From the NCBI GenBank assembly GCA_964587515.1, contig CAZPMO010000039.1, positions 1-31,389 on the forward strand: 31,389 bases of DNA, given 5' to 3'. The position numbers and the translations under genes are program-made. A model generated the notes under the pieces. It saw only the letters and a program-made list of their open reading frames with translations. It had not been told where the DNA came from and ran no database searches. The DNA comes from CAZPMO01 sp964587515. Its GTDB lineage: Bacteria > Pseudomonadota > Alphaproteobacteria > MPNO01. This document shows positions 15,848 through 22,275 of this stretch, in pieces. How positions within the stretch are numbered: position 1 is the first letter of the stretch; each line of letters opens with the position of its first letter.

Positions 15848-15888
15848 TACCCATCCCAGACTATCCGTCCTAAACTTCCCCTATGAAC
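15848..15888 (+). promoter_or_regulatory. Repeated upstream module 3 (putative leaderless promoter)
   Basis: TACCCATCCCAGAC from 15848 through TTCCCCTATGAA ending at 15888 repeats the module at 7359-7399 over about 40 bases. A -10-like TAAACT ends six bases before ATG 15883, and CTACCC stands 18 bp further upstream. Confidence 0.5.
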
Positions 15889-16008
15889 AGACTGCTCATC
15901 CTTCCTGTCCTGCTCCTAACCCTGTTGGTGGGGAACCCTGCGTTTTCTGCCGATTTCCAAAAGGGACTTACCGCTGCCCAGAGTGGTGACTATGGATGCA
16001 GCATTTAA
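15883..16008 (+). pseudogene. Secreted Sel1-repeat-type protein, N-terminal fragment
   Basis: 41 codons: a clear signal peptide (MNRLLILPVLLLTLLVGNPA, then FSA), followed by DFQKGLTAAQSGDY, the standard opening of secreted Sel1-repeat proteins. It then runs out of homology into GCSI-stop. The matching C-terminal tail occurs at 16161-16199, so nearly all internal repeats have been lost or replaced by the unrelated 16009-16150 segment. Confidence 0.6.
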
Positions 16009-16160
16009 GAATGCAGAAAAATTAATGAATAAAAAAGCTTTCATGCAAACGGTGTTGCATCACTCAATTCGACTTAAGCGATGTGATATAGCAAAAAAAG
16101 CATACCTACAAATGGCAGCAGTGCTCCGTACCATTAATAAGCTTTCCCTCTCACAACATT

Positions 16161-16203
16161 GCCCGTGAATGTGTCCGTATGAAATACAAAGGGTGTTGAG
16201 TAG
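16161..16203 (+). pseudogene. Sel1-type protein tail and 33-bp direct repeat copy 2
   Basis: In frame, A-R-E-C-V-R-M-K-Y-K-G-C-stop (16161-16199), preceded in the same frame by S-H-N-I. It resembles the ending of secreted Sel1-repeat proteins. The repeat shared with copy 1 spans 16171-16203. Confidence 0.5.
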
Positions 16204-16438
16204 GGATTGCCCCCCTACCCAGAACTGCCAATGATTTCGTAATCTATAAAATCAAGGTACTGGTACTTCCAGTATCTCAATCTAAAAACAACGCATCCAC
16301 CTCATCCATCGTGCTTTTTGTGCGGGTGATGTAATCCGTCATCTTCTCCGTCTGTATAATCCTAATGACGCCTCCCAAGGGTGTTGATTGTCATCCATTT
16401 GCCATTGTGGAATGATTGGTAAGGTGGTAATAGGAACT
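16204..16438 (-). pseudogene. Gene-poor stretch with a short minus-strand coding fragment (16277-16386)
   Basis: On the minus strand, a frame ending at 16277 reads GGVIRIIQTEKMTDYITRTK followed by STMDEVDALFLD-stop. It looks like a real protein end (acidic helix, Phe-Leu-Asp tail), but it has no start and I do not recognise the family. The rest of the stretch contains a GTAGGG...CCCTAC hairpin near 16200-16220 without a T-run and nothing else I can support. Confidence 0.3.
16407..16438 (+). promoter_or_regulatory. Probable promoter of the recombinase fragment, repeated at the left island end
   Basis: GTGGAATGATTGGTAAGGTG and the following GTAATAGGAACTA align with 7145-7177 (GTAGAATAG..., AGGGGGTAATAGAACTA) at about 26 of 34 columns. 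A -10-like TAATAG (16428-16433) ends five bases before ATG 16439, which suggests a leaderless transcript as for the other island modules. The preceding bases read in frame I-V-E-stop, reminiscent of the glmS ending. Confidence 0.4.
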
Positions 16439-16729
16439 ATGCAGGAAACTCTCCATATCTACACCAGAGTATCCACTGCTGCCCAAGAGGATGGTGCATC
16501 ACTGGATACTCAAAAAGACATTGGGATTACCAAGTGCAAAGAACTTGGGATGACCCACAAGGTGTGGAATGAGGGTGCTGCCTCATCACACCACGAAGAT
16601 TTGCTGAATAGACCTGTTCTGTCCCAACTGCTGGGTGAGATTGAGAGTGATTCAATCAAACATCTGTTTGTCTTTAACAATGACAGATTGTCCAGAAACG
16701 ACATCACCCAACAGACCATCAAAATCGCC

Positions 16730-16746
16730 TTACCCCCCCAACCACA
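16730..16746. repeat. Right C-rich repeat, inverted partner of 7154-7169
   Basis: TTACCCCCCCAACCACA. Its reverse complement, TGTGGTTGGGGGGGTAA, differs from the left-end TGTGGTTAGGGGGTAA by one substitution and one indel. Both copies lie 7-8 bp inside the proposed att cores. The same stretch also matches 7176-7196 in direct orientation (TACCCCCAACCATAC-AAAAAC). Confidence 0.65.
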
Positions 16747-16754
16747 TCAAAACA

Positions 16755-16768
16755 TCACCGTCGAGTAA
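16755..16768 (+). other. Proposed right attachment site (attR) with the original glmS 3' end
   Basis: TCACCGTCGAGTAA encodes T-V-E-stop with GC-rich codons, as expected for the last codons of glmS in this genome. It follows AT-rich island DNA and is followed at once by GC-rich chromosome. Only 30 bp separate it from the end of the convergent decarboxylase-like gene, which would have been the original neighbour of glmS. Confidence 0.55.
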
Positions 16769-16798
16769 CGAAAACGGCGCGGCGCGCCCGAGGCGGCC

Positions 16799-17785
16799 TC
16801 AGATCCGCCAGCGATCGCGGCCGCGGCCTGCGAAGGGATCGATGAAGATGTCGTCCGGCGCGAGACGGCGGCTGATCAGCCCGCAATCGTGGGAATAGCC
16901 GATCGCGGTCTCCAGATTATGACGGTTGGCCTCGCCGAGGCCGTATTCCCACGGGTCCGGCCCCAGCAATTCGCGCTCCGTATCGAGATAGTGGCGGAAC
17001 CATGCCAGCGGCACGATGCGCGGATTCTCCATCCGCGCATAGGCCGCCTTCTTGGACGCCTCGAAGGCCTTCATCAGGCTCATGGGCACCCACGGGTTGG
17101 CGTCGACGATTTCCTTCTTGATCGCGGTGACATGCATGATGGGAAAAATGCCGGTGCGCTGGTAATAGGCCTGCTCCTCGGCCTGATAGTCATCGAACAG
17201 GCGGCGCACGCGCTTGTCGCCCTGCATGATGGGGTCGATCAGGTCCGGGTGCAGCACGGCGTCAAGCTCGCCGTCGGCCAGCATCCATTCGACCTCCTTG
17301 CCGCCCGGCGCCTTTTCCAGTGACAGTCCAGGCGGATGTTCGAACTCGACATCCTCGTCAAGCTCGGCAATCCAATTTATCTCGCGATGCGGCGCGCCGT
17401 ATTCATGCTCCAGCATGCCGCGCAGCCACAAGATCGCGGTGGCCTGGAAGGTCTTCACCCCGACGCGCTTGCCGATCAGGTCGGTGGGCTTTTCAATGCC
17501 GGCGCTGGCGTTGATGAAAACGAATCCGTGACGGAAGCGCCGATGCAGAAAGACCGGGATCGCGGTGAACGGCTGCTCGCGGTCGGCCGCCATCAGATAA
17601 GACGACATGGACAGTTCGGCGACATCGAACTCCTTGCCCCGGATCATGCGCCAGTGCCGCGACGCCGAATCCATGTCTGTCAGTATCGTCAGGTCGATGC
17701 CGTCGGCGGTCACCGAGCCTTCCTTCAACGCACGCACGATCTCGTAATCGCCGCAGGCGAGCGTCAGCTTGAGTTTGCTGGACAT
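16799..17785 (-). CDS. 4,5-dihydroxyphthalate decarboxylase-like protein (copy 1)
   Basis: 328 residues without a signal peptide. The protein has the periplasmic-binding-protein-like type II fold pattern shared by 4,5-dihydroxyphthalate decarboxylase (Pht5) and solute-binding proteins: an N-terminal LKLTLACGDYEIVRALKEG, DLIGKRVGVKTFQATAILWL in the first lobe, DGELDAVLHP, and TGIFPIMHV in the C-terminal lobe. Pht5 converts 4,5-dihydroxyphthalate to protocatechuate; many homologues have unknown substrates. A second homologue lies just upstream on the same strand (18062-19057). The AAGGAG ribosome site (17794-17799) lies 8 nt before the ATG and is now separated from the upstream gene by a 263-bp palindromic element. 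Confidence 0.8.
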   Translation of the reverse strand: MSSKLKLTLACGDYEIVRALKEGSVTADGIDLTILTDMDSASRHWRMIRGKEFDVAELSMSSYLMAADREQPFTAIPVFLHRRFRHGFVFINASAGIEKPTDLIGKRVGVKTFQATAILWLRGMLEHEYGAPHREINWIAELDEDVEFEHPPGLSLEKAPGGKEVEWMLADGELDAVLHPDLIDPIMQGDKRVRRLFDDYQAEEQAYYQRTGIFPIMHVTAIKKEIVDANPWVPMSLMKAFEASKKAAYARMENPRIVPLAWFRHYLDTERELLGPDPWEYGLGEANRHNLETAIGYSHDCGLISRRLAPDDIFIDPFAGRGRDRWRI

Positions 17786-17799
17786 TTCTGGTCTCCTTA

Positions 17800-18062
17800 G
17801 TGGGTAGAATCTAACATATGGCGCCCATACGACGGCTTCCCAAGTTCATCCGGAAAGGCGCGCGTTGCGTGGTGATGCGGTGCATCACAAGCATCGCGCA
17901 ACGCGTCCGGTGGGCTTGGGAAGCCGCCCTACGGGTCCCTTCTCCCGGCTTCTCGGAGCGTCGAAAACTCTTGACGATGCATCCGCATCGCCTGCGCGCT
18001 CTCTCCTTCCGAGAAGCCGGGAGAAGGGATCGTATGGGCGCCATATGTTAGATTCTACCCAC
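17800..18062. mobile_element. 263-bp palindromic MITE-like element with TA target duplication
   Basis: The ends form a perfect inverted repeat including the flanking TTA/TAA: 36 nt at 17797-17832 pair with 18030-18065. Inside are two further hairpins. The first pairs 17833-17844 with 17915-17926 and has nested stems CGCGTTGCG/CGCAACGCG and TGATGC/GCATCA. The second pairs 17937-17957 with 18008-18028, a perfect 21-bp stem. TA flanks both sides (17798-17799, 18063-18064), as for IS630/Tc1-mariner-type insertion. Removing the element with one TA restores ATT TAA GGAGACCAGAAATG on the minus strand, that is, the stop codon of the upstream gene overlapping an ideal Shine-Dalgarno sequence of the next. 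There is no transposase inside. Confidence 0.85.
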
Positions 18063-19057
18063 TAAATTTTGAATTGGGTCAGCGATTCGGGGGCGAAGAC
18101 CTCTTCCGCCGCAAGGTGGCGGGAGGTTACGCCCTGATCGAAGCAGTATTTCAGAAACGCCTCGATGGTGGTGCGGTTCTGTTCGATCCCGTAGGGCCAG
18201 TAATCGCCGTCGCCGAAGACGCGGCCGCCGACACGGTCGACGGTTTCCGGCAGCCACGGCACCGCGATTCGCGACTGACCGATGGAATTTATTCGGAACA
18301 CCGAGCGTTCCTTGGCCTCATTGAAGGCGTTGAACAGATTGCGCGCGATCCAAGGATTCTTTTCGTATTGCTCGCGGCGGATGGCGACCACATGCATGAT
18401 CGGAAATATTCCGGTCTCGTCGAAATACGCCTCCTCGACGGCGCGATAATCGGGAAAAAGCCGTCTGATTTTGGGATCGCCCTGGTCGAAGGCGATCGGC
18501 GGCTGGGCGGTGATGATGGCGTCGAGCTCGCCCGCGTCCATCATCTGCATCAGCGACCGGTCTGTCACCACGTGGCGTTCCACGCCGTCCGGCAGCCGGA
18601 CCCGCGCCGGATCGACGCGTCCCGGGTGCTCGACGCCGGACTGGAACCACTGGACCGCACTCATGGGAATGTCCAGCGTGTCGGTCATCCAGCCCCGGAC
18701 AAAAACGGTCGCGGTCTGGGCCCATTGCGGCACCCCGATACGCGCGCCGGCGAGATCCCCGGGCGCGGTGACCGGGCCGTCCGTACGCACATAGATTGAG
18801 GAATGGCGGAAGACGCGCGACGGGAAGACCGGGATGGCGACGAACGGCGCATCGCCCCGGGCCATCATGGAACAGGCAAAGGCGAAGGAGACTTCCGAGA
18901 CGTCCCATTCCAGATTGGCCGAAAACCGGTGGAAGATTTCCTCGACCCGCATCTGAAGACAGGTCAACTCGATACCCTCCGGCTTCACCCGGCCCGTGAA
19001 CAGGTCGCGCACATGGTCGTAATCATTGAAGCCCATCGACAGGCGAATGTCGGCCAT
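18062..19057 (-). CDS. 4,5-dihydroxyphthalate decarboxylase-like protein (copy 2)
   Basis: 331 residues, homologous to copy 1. Both share an N-terminal beta strand of the L-(S/T)-(M/L) type, an AGARIGVPQWAQTATVFVRG region equivalent to GKRVGVKTFQATAILWLRG, an identical TGIFPIMHV, and the following ALR/AIK-NPW segment. There is no signal peptide. It belongs to the Pht5-like group of the PBP-II fold; the actual reaction is unknown. It starts 19 bp downstream of the stop of the carboxymuconolactone-decarboxylase-family gene, so the two are cotranscribed. Its present stop codon TAG is formed at the edge of the palindromic element; the ancestral stop was probably TAA at the same place, so the protein itself is unchanged. 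Confidence 0.8.
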   Translation of the reverse strand: MADIRLSMGFNDYDHVRDLFTGRVKPEGIELTCLQMRVEEIFHRFSANLEWDVSEVSFAFACSMMARGDAPFVAIPVFPSRVFRHSSIYVRTDGPVTAPGDLAGARIGVPQWAQTATVFVRGWMTDTLDIPMSAVQWFQSGVEHPGRVDPARVRLPDGVERHVVTDRSLMQMMDAGELDAIITAQPPIAFDQGDPKIRRLFPDYRAVEEAYFDETGIFPIMHVVAIRREQYEKNPWIARNLFNAFNEAKERSVFRINSIGQSRIAVPWLPETVDRVGGRVFGDGDYWPYGIEQNRTTIEAFLKYCFDQGVTSRHLAAEEVFAPESLTQFKI

Positions 19058-19076
19058 CCGGGAATTTCCTCTGGTA

Positions 19077-19499
19077 TCAGTCTCTCTTGCGCGGCCCGGT
19101 TTCGATCCCGTGTTCTTCGTTCCACAGCCGGACCAGCGCCTGGCCGCCCTCGTTCATGGCGGGGACGCCGGTCAGCAGCGTAGCGATCTCCATGATCTTA
19201 TGCAGCTCCTCCCAGCTTGCGCCGTAATGGCGCGCCGCCTTGGCGTGCCAGTAGGCGCCGTTGCTGGCGCGCGCCGCCAGCAGACCGAACGCCATGAGCT
19301 GCGACGTCTTGGCGTCGAGCACGTCCGAATAAAGCGCCTCGGCGCGCAGCCGCTCGGCGGCCTCGGTATAGGCCGGAGAAATTTCCGCGCCGAGCGCCAT
19401 GCGTTTGGCCGGCAGACCCGGAAACTCGCCGAACGAGGCGACATAGTAGGGCTCGACATATTTCGCGATCTCGTCGGGAAGATGGGAAGTGTCGGTCAT
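19077..19499 (-). CDS. Carboxymuconolactone decarboxylase (CMD/AhpD-like) family protein
   Basis: 140 residues. The helical CMD fold is recognisable from LDAKTSQLMAFGLLAARASN, WHAKAARHYGASWEELHKIM and EIATLLTGVPAMNEGGQAL. The CxxC pair of AhpD-type peroxidases is absent (NGAYWHAKAA occupies that position), so a peroxidase role is unlikely and it belongs to the decarboxylase-like or uncharacterised branch. It is the first gene of a minus-strand set that continues with the two dihydroxyphthalate-decarboxylase-like genes, consistent with aromatic ring-cleavage metabolism. A divergent gene starts about 70-140 bp away. Confidence 0.8.
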   Translation of the reverse strand: MTDTSHLPDEIAKYVEPYYVASFGEFPGLPAKRMALGAEISPAYTEAAERLRAEALYSDVLDAKTSQLMAFGLLAARASNGAYWHAKAARHYGASWEELHKIMEIATLLTGVPAMNEGGQALVRLWNEEHGIETGPRKRD

Positions 19500-19635
19500 C
19501 CTGCGTCTCCGGTTTGAGTGGACGGAGACGTTAGCAGCAGCGGGCGGACGTGCGCAAACGAGGGTGGCAAATATGGTTGATAATAAAATTTACCTGCGCA
19601 ACCATAGGAACTTGGGTTTGCCGTGGGAGACCATC

Positions 19636-20202
19636 ATGCCCGAAATAGAGAACCCCTACCCCCAGTCACCCTGGTCGGAGATCACCGATTTCGATTACGC
19701 TACGCCGCTCTGGCTCTACCGAGGAAGGAAAGCGCTGAAGCGGCCGGGACACAGGGATCCAGACTACCTTGTCGGGCGCGACTATACGGTCACGTTCAAG
19801 CTCGACGGCGTTCCTCGCAGCATCATCGTGCCCAAAGGTCTGCTTACCGATCTTGCTTCGGTTCCCCGGTGCGCCCGTTGGATCGTTGGACGTGTCGGAC
19901 GCCATCTCGAGGCTTCCATCGTCCATGATTTCCTGTATGTCGCTTGGCAGGACATCGAAGATTATGAAGCGCGCCGCGAAGACAAGAAATTCGCCGATGC
20001 CCTGATGCGCGAGGGGCTGAAAGAAGCGAAAATCAGTTGCGTGCAAATGACGGCGATCCGTATCGCGCTATGGGCCGCCGGATGGTCGGTTTACAAGAGT
20101 CGCAACCCTGAGCCCAGATATGGCGATATTCCGGAGGCAACGGAGGAAGCAGCGCCGACCCCGCCGTCAGAAGATGACGGCCAACCAAGCCCGATTGCCT
20201 AG
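19636..20202 (+). CDS. DUF1353 family protein
   Basis: 188 residues from ATG 19636, chosen because GGGAGA stands 6 nt upstream; ATG 19573 would add 21 residues and is a real alternative. The core GLLTDLASVPRCARWIVG followed by EASIVHDFLYVAWQD matches DUF1353, a family common in prophages and of unknown function. A helical, possibly membrane-associated segment (AIRIALWAAGWSVYKS) follows, then a Pro/Glu-rich tail. There are no other phage genes nearby. Its stop TAG shares the four bases CTAG with the stop of the convergent hydrolase gene. Confidence 0.7.
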   Translation: MPEIENPYPQSPWSEITDFDYATPLWLYRGRKALKRPGHRDPDYLVGRDYTVTFKLDGVPRSIIVPKGLLTDLASVPRCARWIVGRVGRHLEASIVHDFLYVAWQDIEDYEARREDKKFADALMREGLKEAKISCVQMTAIRIALWAAGWSVYKSRNPEPRYGDIPEATEEAAPTPPSEDDGQPSPIA

Positions 20203-21011
20203 CCGGCGAGGAAGTCGCGGATAAGCGCGGCGGTCTCGTCGGGCTTTTCCAGGTGGACGCAGTGGCCGGCCCCGTCGATAACCTCGAGGCGCGCGTCGCC
20301 CAGCCCGGCCGCGTAGGCCTCGCCATGGGAGAGCGGCACCAGGTGATCATCGCGCCCCCACACCGCCAGCGCCGGGCCGCCAAAGCGCGGGAGCCGCGCG
20401 GCGAGTTGGCGGTCGTGCAGATAAGGCGGGCGGAAGCCGATACGCGCCGCGAAGCGGTATGATTTATAGCGGGTCAACTCGGGTTCCACCTCACCGCTGG
20501 CGTCGGGCACCAATTCGCGCGCCAGCGGCGCATCGGCGTCGGCGAACAGCAGGTGGCGCAGGCCGCCGTAATCGGCGCCGTTGAGGGGTTGGCCCTGCCA
20601 GAACAGATCGGCGATCGGCTGGCCCGGCACGAACAACCCGCAAGCTCCGACCAGCGCCAGCCGGTTGATGCGTTCAGGGTGGCGCACGGCAAGCTCGGCG
20701 GCGATCCAGCCGCCGATGCAGACGCCGACCACGTCGATGCGCTCCAACCCCAGCCGGTCCATTATTTCAAGATAGAGGAATTCGACATCCTCGATGATGC
20801 GGATATCGTCGTTCTCGGCGCTGCCGGCGCAACCGGGATGGGCCGGCGCGATCAGTGTCCGACCGTCACCCAGCGCCTGGTGAAAGGGCTGCCAGTCGGG
20901 CCCCGCGCCATGGATATCGGTAAAACCGTGCAGATAGAGCAACGGCGCGCCCGATCCGGTTTCGGATATCTGAACCACGCGGCCGCCGATTTCGATCTCG
21001 CGCGTACTCAT
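20199..21011 (-). CDS. Alpha/beta hydrolase with a cysteine nucleophile
   Basis: 270 residues from ATG 21009-21011; a longer frame to 21197 lies inside the upstream gene. LYLHGF (26-31) is the oxyanion region. The nucleophile elbow reads GVCIGG with Cys98 (codon TGC at 20718-20720), where most of this fold have Ser. The acid is in GRDDH (Asp221 or Asp222) and the histidine in GAGH (His250). A Cys-Asp-His triad in a G-x-C-x-G context is known from dienelactone hydrolases, although overall this protein looks more like the MhpC/haloalkane-dehalogenase-type branch. The start overlaps the stop of the flavin monooxygenase gene by ATGA, so the two are translationally coupled and probably act in one pathway. 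Confidence 0.85.
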   Translation of the reverse strand: MSTREIEIGGRVVQISETGSGAPLLYLHGFTDIHGAGPDWQPFHQALGDGRTLIAPAHPGCAGSAENDDIRIIEDVEFLYLEIMDRLGLERIDVVGVCIGGWIAAELAVRHPERINRLALVGACGLFVPGQPIADLFWQGQPLNGADYGGLRHLLFADADAPLARELVPDASGEVEPELTRYKSYRFAARIGFRPPYLHDRQLAARLPRFGGPALAVWGRDDHLVPLSHGEAYAAGLGDARLEVIDGAGHCVHLEKPDETAALIRDFLAG

Positions 21012-22240
21012 GACGCGTCCATCGCTTCGATCTGGGGATAATTGCGCGCGAAAAGTTCCTTGGAATCGCGGCGCAGCGCCGGGGCGACTTCTTCGGCGAA
21101 CAGACGCATGGATTCGCGCACCAGCCGGTCCTCCATATTGCCGAGATGGAATTGGATCAGCAGATTGCCGACCTCGGTCATTTCGATCAGGTCCCATAAT
21201 CGCCGGCGCACCGTTTCCGGACTGCCGACGATGATCGCGCCGGCCGCGTCGAGCTCATCCCAGTTCCGGCAATCGCCGAGCAGCGGTGAGGACGGGTCGT
21301 TGTTGGCGAGATACCGCTCCCACGTCGGCACCGACTGCGAGTTTACCCCGGCGCCGAAGGTAAGCTGCCGCCCCTCGTGCCGCAGATGGCCCTTCAACAA
21401 ATAGCGCAGGAAATACCAGACGCCTTCCTCGGCTTCCTCGCGCGCTTGTTCGTCGGTCTCCGCCACATAGACCGACATCAGCAAGCCCATGCGGAACGGC
21501 TGATACTGGTCGCCATGGGTTTCCAGCACGTCGGCGAAACCGCGCACCGCTTGCTGGGTGATGCGGCCGTGGGTGCGCAGCGACAGGAAATAGTCGTAAC
21601 CGCGCGTCGCCACCGCGTGCATTGTCTCGACGCTCATGCCGCCGGGCACCCACACCGGCGGATGCGGCGTCTGTTTCGGCTTGGGCCACATATTGACGTA
21701 GCGCAGCGGGTAATGCTTGCCTTCGTGCTCGAACGGGCCGTCCTCTGTCCAGGCGCGCACGATGAGGTCGAGCCCCTCCCAGAATTGTTCGCGCGCCTGG
21801 GGCTGGGGCACGTCGTAATTGAAGGCCTCGGGACCGCTGCCGACCGCGAAACCGGCGATCAGCCGCCCGTCCGACATGTTGTCGATCATGGCGTATTCCT
21901 CGGCGACACGCATCGGGTTGGAGTGCAGCGGGATCAAGTTGCCGAGGACGCAGATCTTGGCGTTGGACGTGCATTGCGTCAGCGCCGCGGCGATCATGTT
22001 GGGCGACGGCATCAGCCCGTAAGCGGTCTGATGGTGTTCGTTCAGCGTCAGGCCGTCGAAGCCGAGCCCGTCGGCATATATGAGCTGGCTGATATATTCC
22101 TGGTAGAGCCCGTCGGCCTTCTCGCGGTCCCACAACTCGCTCGGCACCGTCACCCACGACGTCTCATGACGGTCGTCGAAATCGTCCGGCAAATATGGGT
22201 ACGCCATGAAATGCCAGGAAAAAAGCTGAACCGACGGCAT
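21008..22240 (-). CDS. LLM-class flavin-dependent oxidoreductase (bacterial luciferase-like)
   Basis: 410 residues. The luciferase-like TIM-barrel pattern is clear: an N-terminal LFSWHFMAYPYLP, YADGLGFDGLTLNEHHQTAY (a typical LLM signature with NEHH), NPMRVAEEYAMIDNMSDGRL, AGFAVGSGPEAFNYDV, and the C-terminal AGAIIVGSPETVRRRLWDLI. Such enzymes use reduced FMN, supplied by a separate reductase, and O2 to oxidise ketones, sulfonates, amines or similar compounds; the substrate is not readable. A GGGGAGGG ribosome site lies 4-11 nt upstream, and a perfect 21-bp palindrome stands just before it. Followed by the overlapping Cys-nucleophile hydrolase gene, suggesting oxidation then hydrolysis of the product. 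Confidence 0.9.
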   Translation of the reverse strand: MPSVQLFSWHFMAYPYLPDDFDDRHETSWVTVPSELWDREKADGLYQEYISQLIYADGLGFDGLTLNEHHQTAYGLMPSPNMIAAALTQCTSNAKICVLGNLIPLHSNPMRVAEEYAMIDNMSDGRLIAGFAVGSGPEAFNYDVPQPQAREQFWEGLDLIVRAWTEDGPFEHEGKHYPLRYVNMWPKPKQTPHPPVWVPGGMSVETMHAVATRGYDYFLSLRTHGRITQQAVRGFADVLETHGDQYQPFRMGLLMSVYVAETDEQAREEAEEGVWYFLRYLLKGHLRHEGRQLTFGAGVNSQSVPTWERYLANNDPSSPLLGDCRNWDELDAAGAIIVGSPETVRRRLWDLIEMTEVGNLLIQFHLGNMEDRLVRESMRLFAEEVAPALRRDSKELFARNYPQIEAMDAS

Positions 22241-22254
22241 CGCGCCCTCCCCTA

Positions 22255-22275
22255 AAAAGGGGACTGTCCCCTTTT
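22255..22275. repeat. 21-bp perfect palindrome upstream of the LLM oxidoreductase gene
   Basis: AAAAGGGGAC-T-GTCCCCTTTT, centred on 22265. On the minus strand it lies in the probable leader, about 15 nt before the ATG and next to the GGGGAGGG ribosome site. GGGGACNGTCCCC motifs recur in many genomes as REP-like or IS-associated sequences. It could also be an operator. Confidence 0.75.

Larger units (their letters stand above)
16439..16768 (+). pseudogene. Serine recombinase, N-terminal catalytic fragment cut at the island edge
   Basis: The translation begins MQETLHIYTRVSTAAQEDGA and continues SLDTQKDIGITKCKELGM. The catalytic serine is in YTRVST (Ser11). FVFNNDRLSRNDITQQTI carries the conserved D-R-L-S-R motif of the resolvase domain. 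After about 98 codons the homology ends at IKIAL. The frame then crosses the C-rich repeat and finishes N-I-T-V-E-stop, where T-V-E-stop is identical to the end of GlmS. The rest of the recombinase (about 300 or more residues in large members) is missing, so the protein cannot be active. It is the best candidate for the enzyme that inserted the island. Confidence 0.75.

Noticed and set aside
15983..16168. 61-codon frame MVTMDAAFKNAEKL...
   Set aside because: It overlaps the end of the Sel1-type fragment, has no ribosome site, and resembles no family I know. It is left unannotated as a gene.
7154..16746. A Tn7-like transposon behind glmS (ends TGT...ACA)
   Set aside because: The ends begin with TGT and end with ACA and the place is suggestive, but there is no 5-bp target duplication (AATAG against TCAAA), no TnsA-E-like gene, and the insertion abuts the stop codon instead of lying ~25 bp downstream.
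17811..18051. Two 77-codon frames on opposite strands with the same first and last residues
   Set aside because: They arise from the perfect terminal arms of the palindromic element and do not look like proteins.
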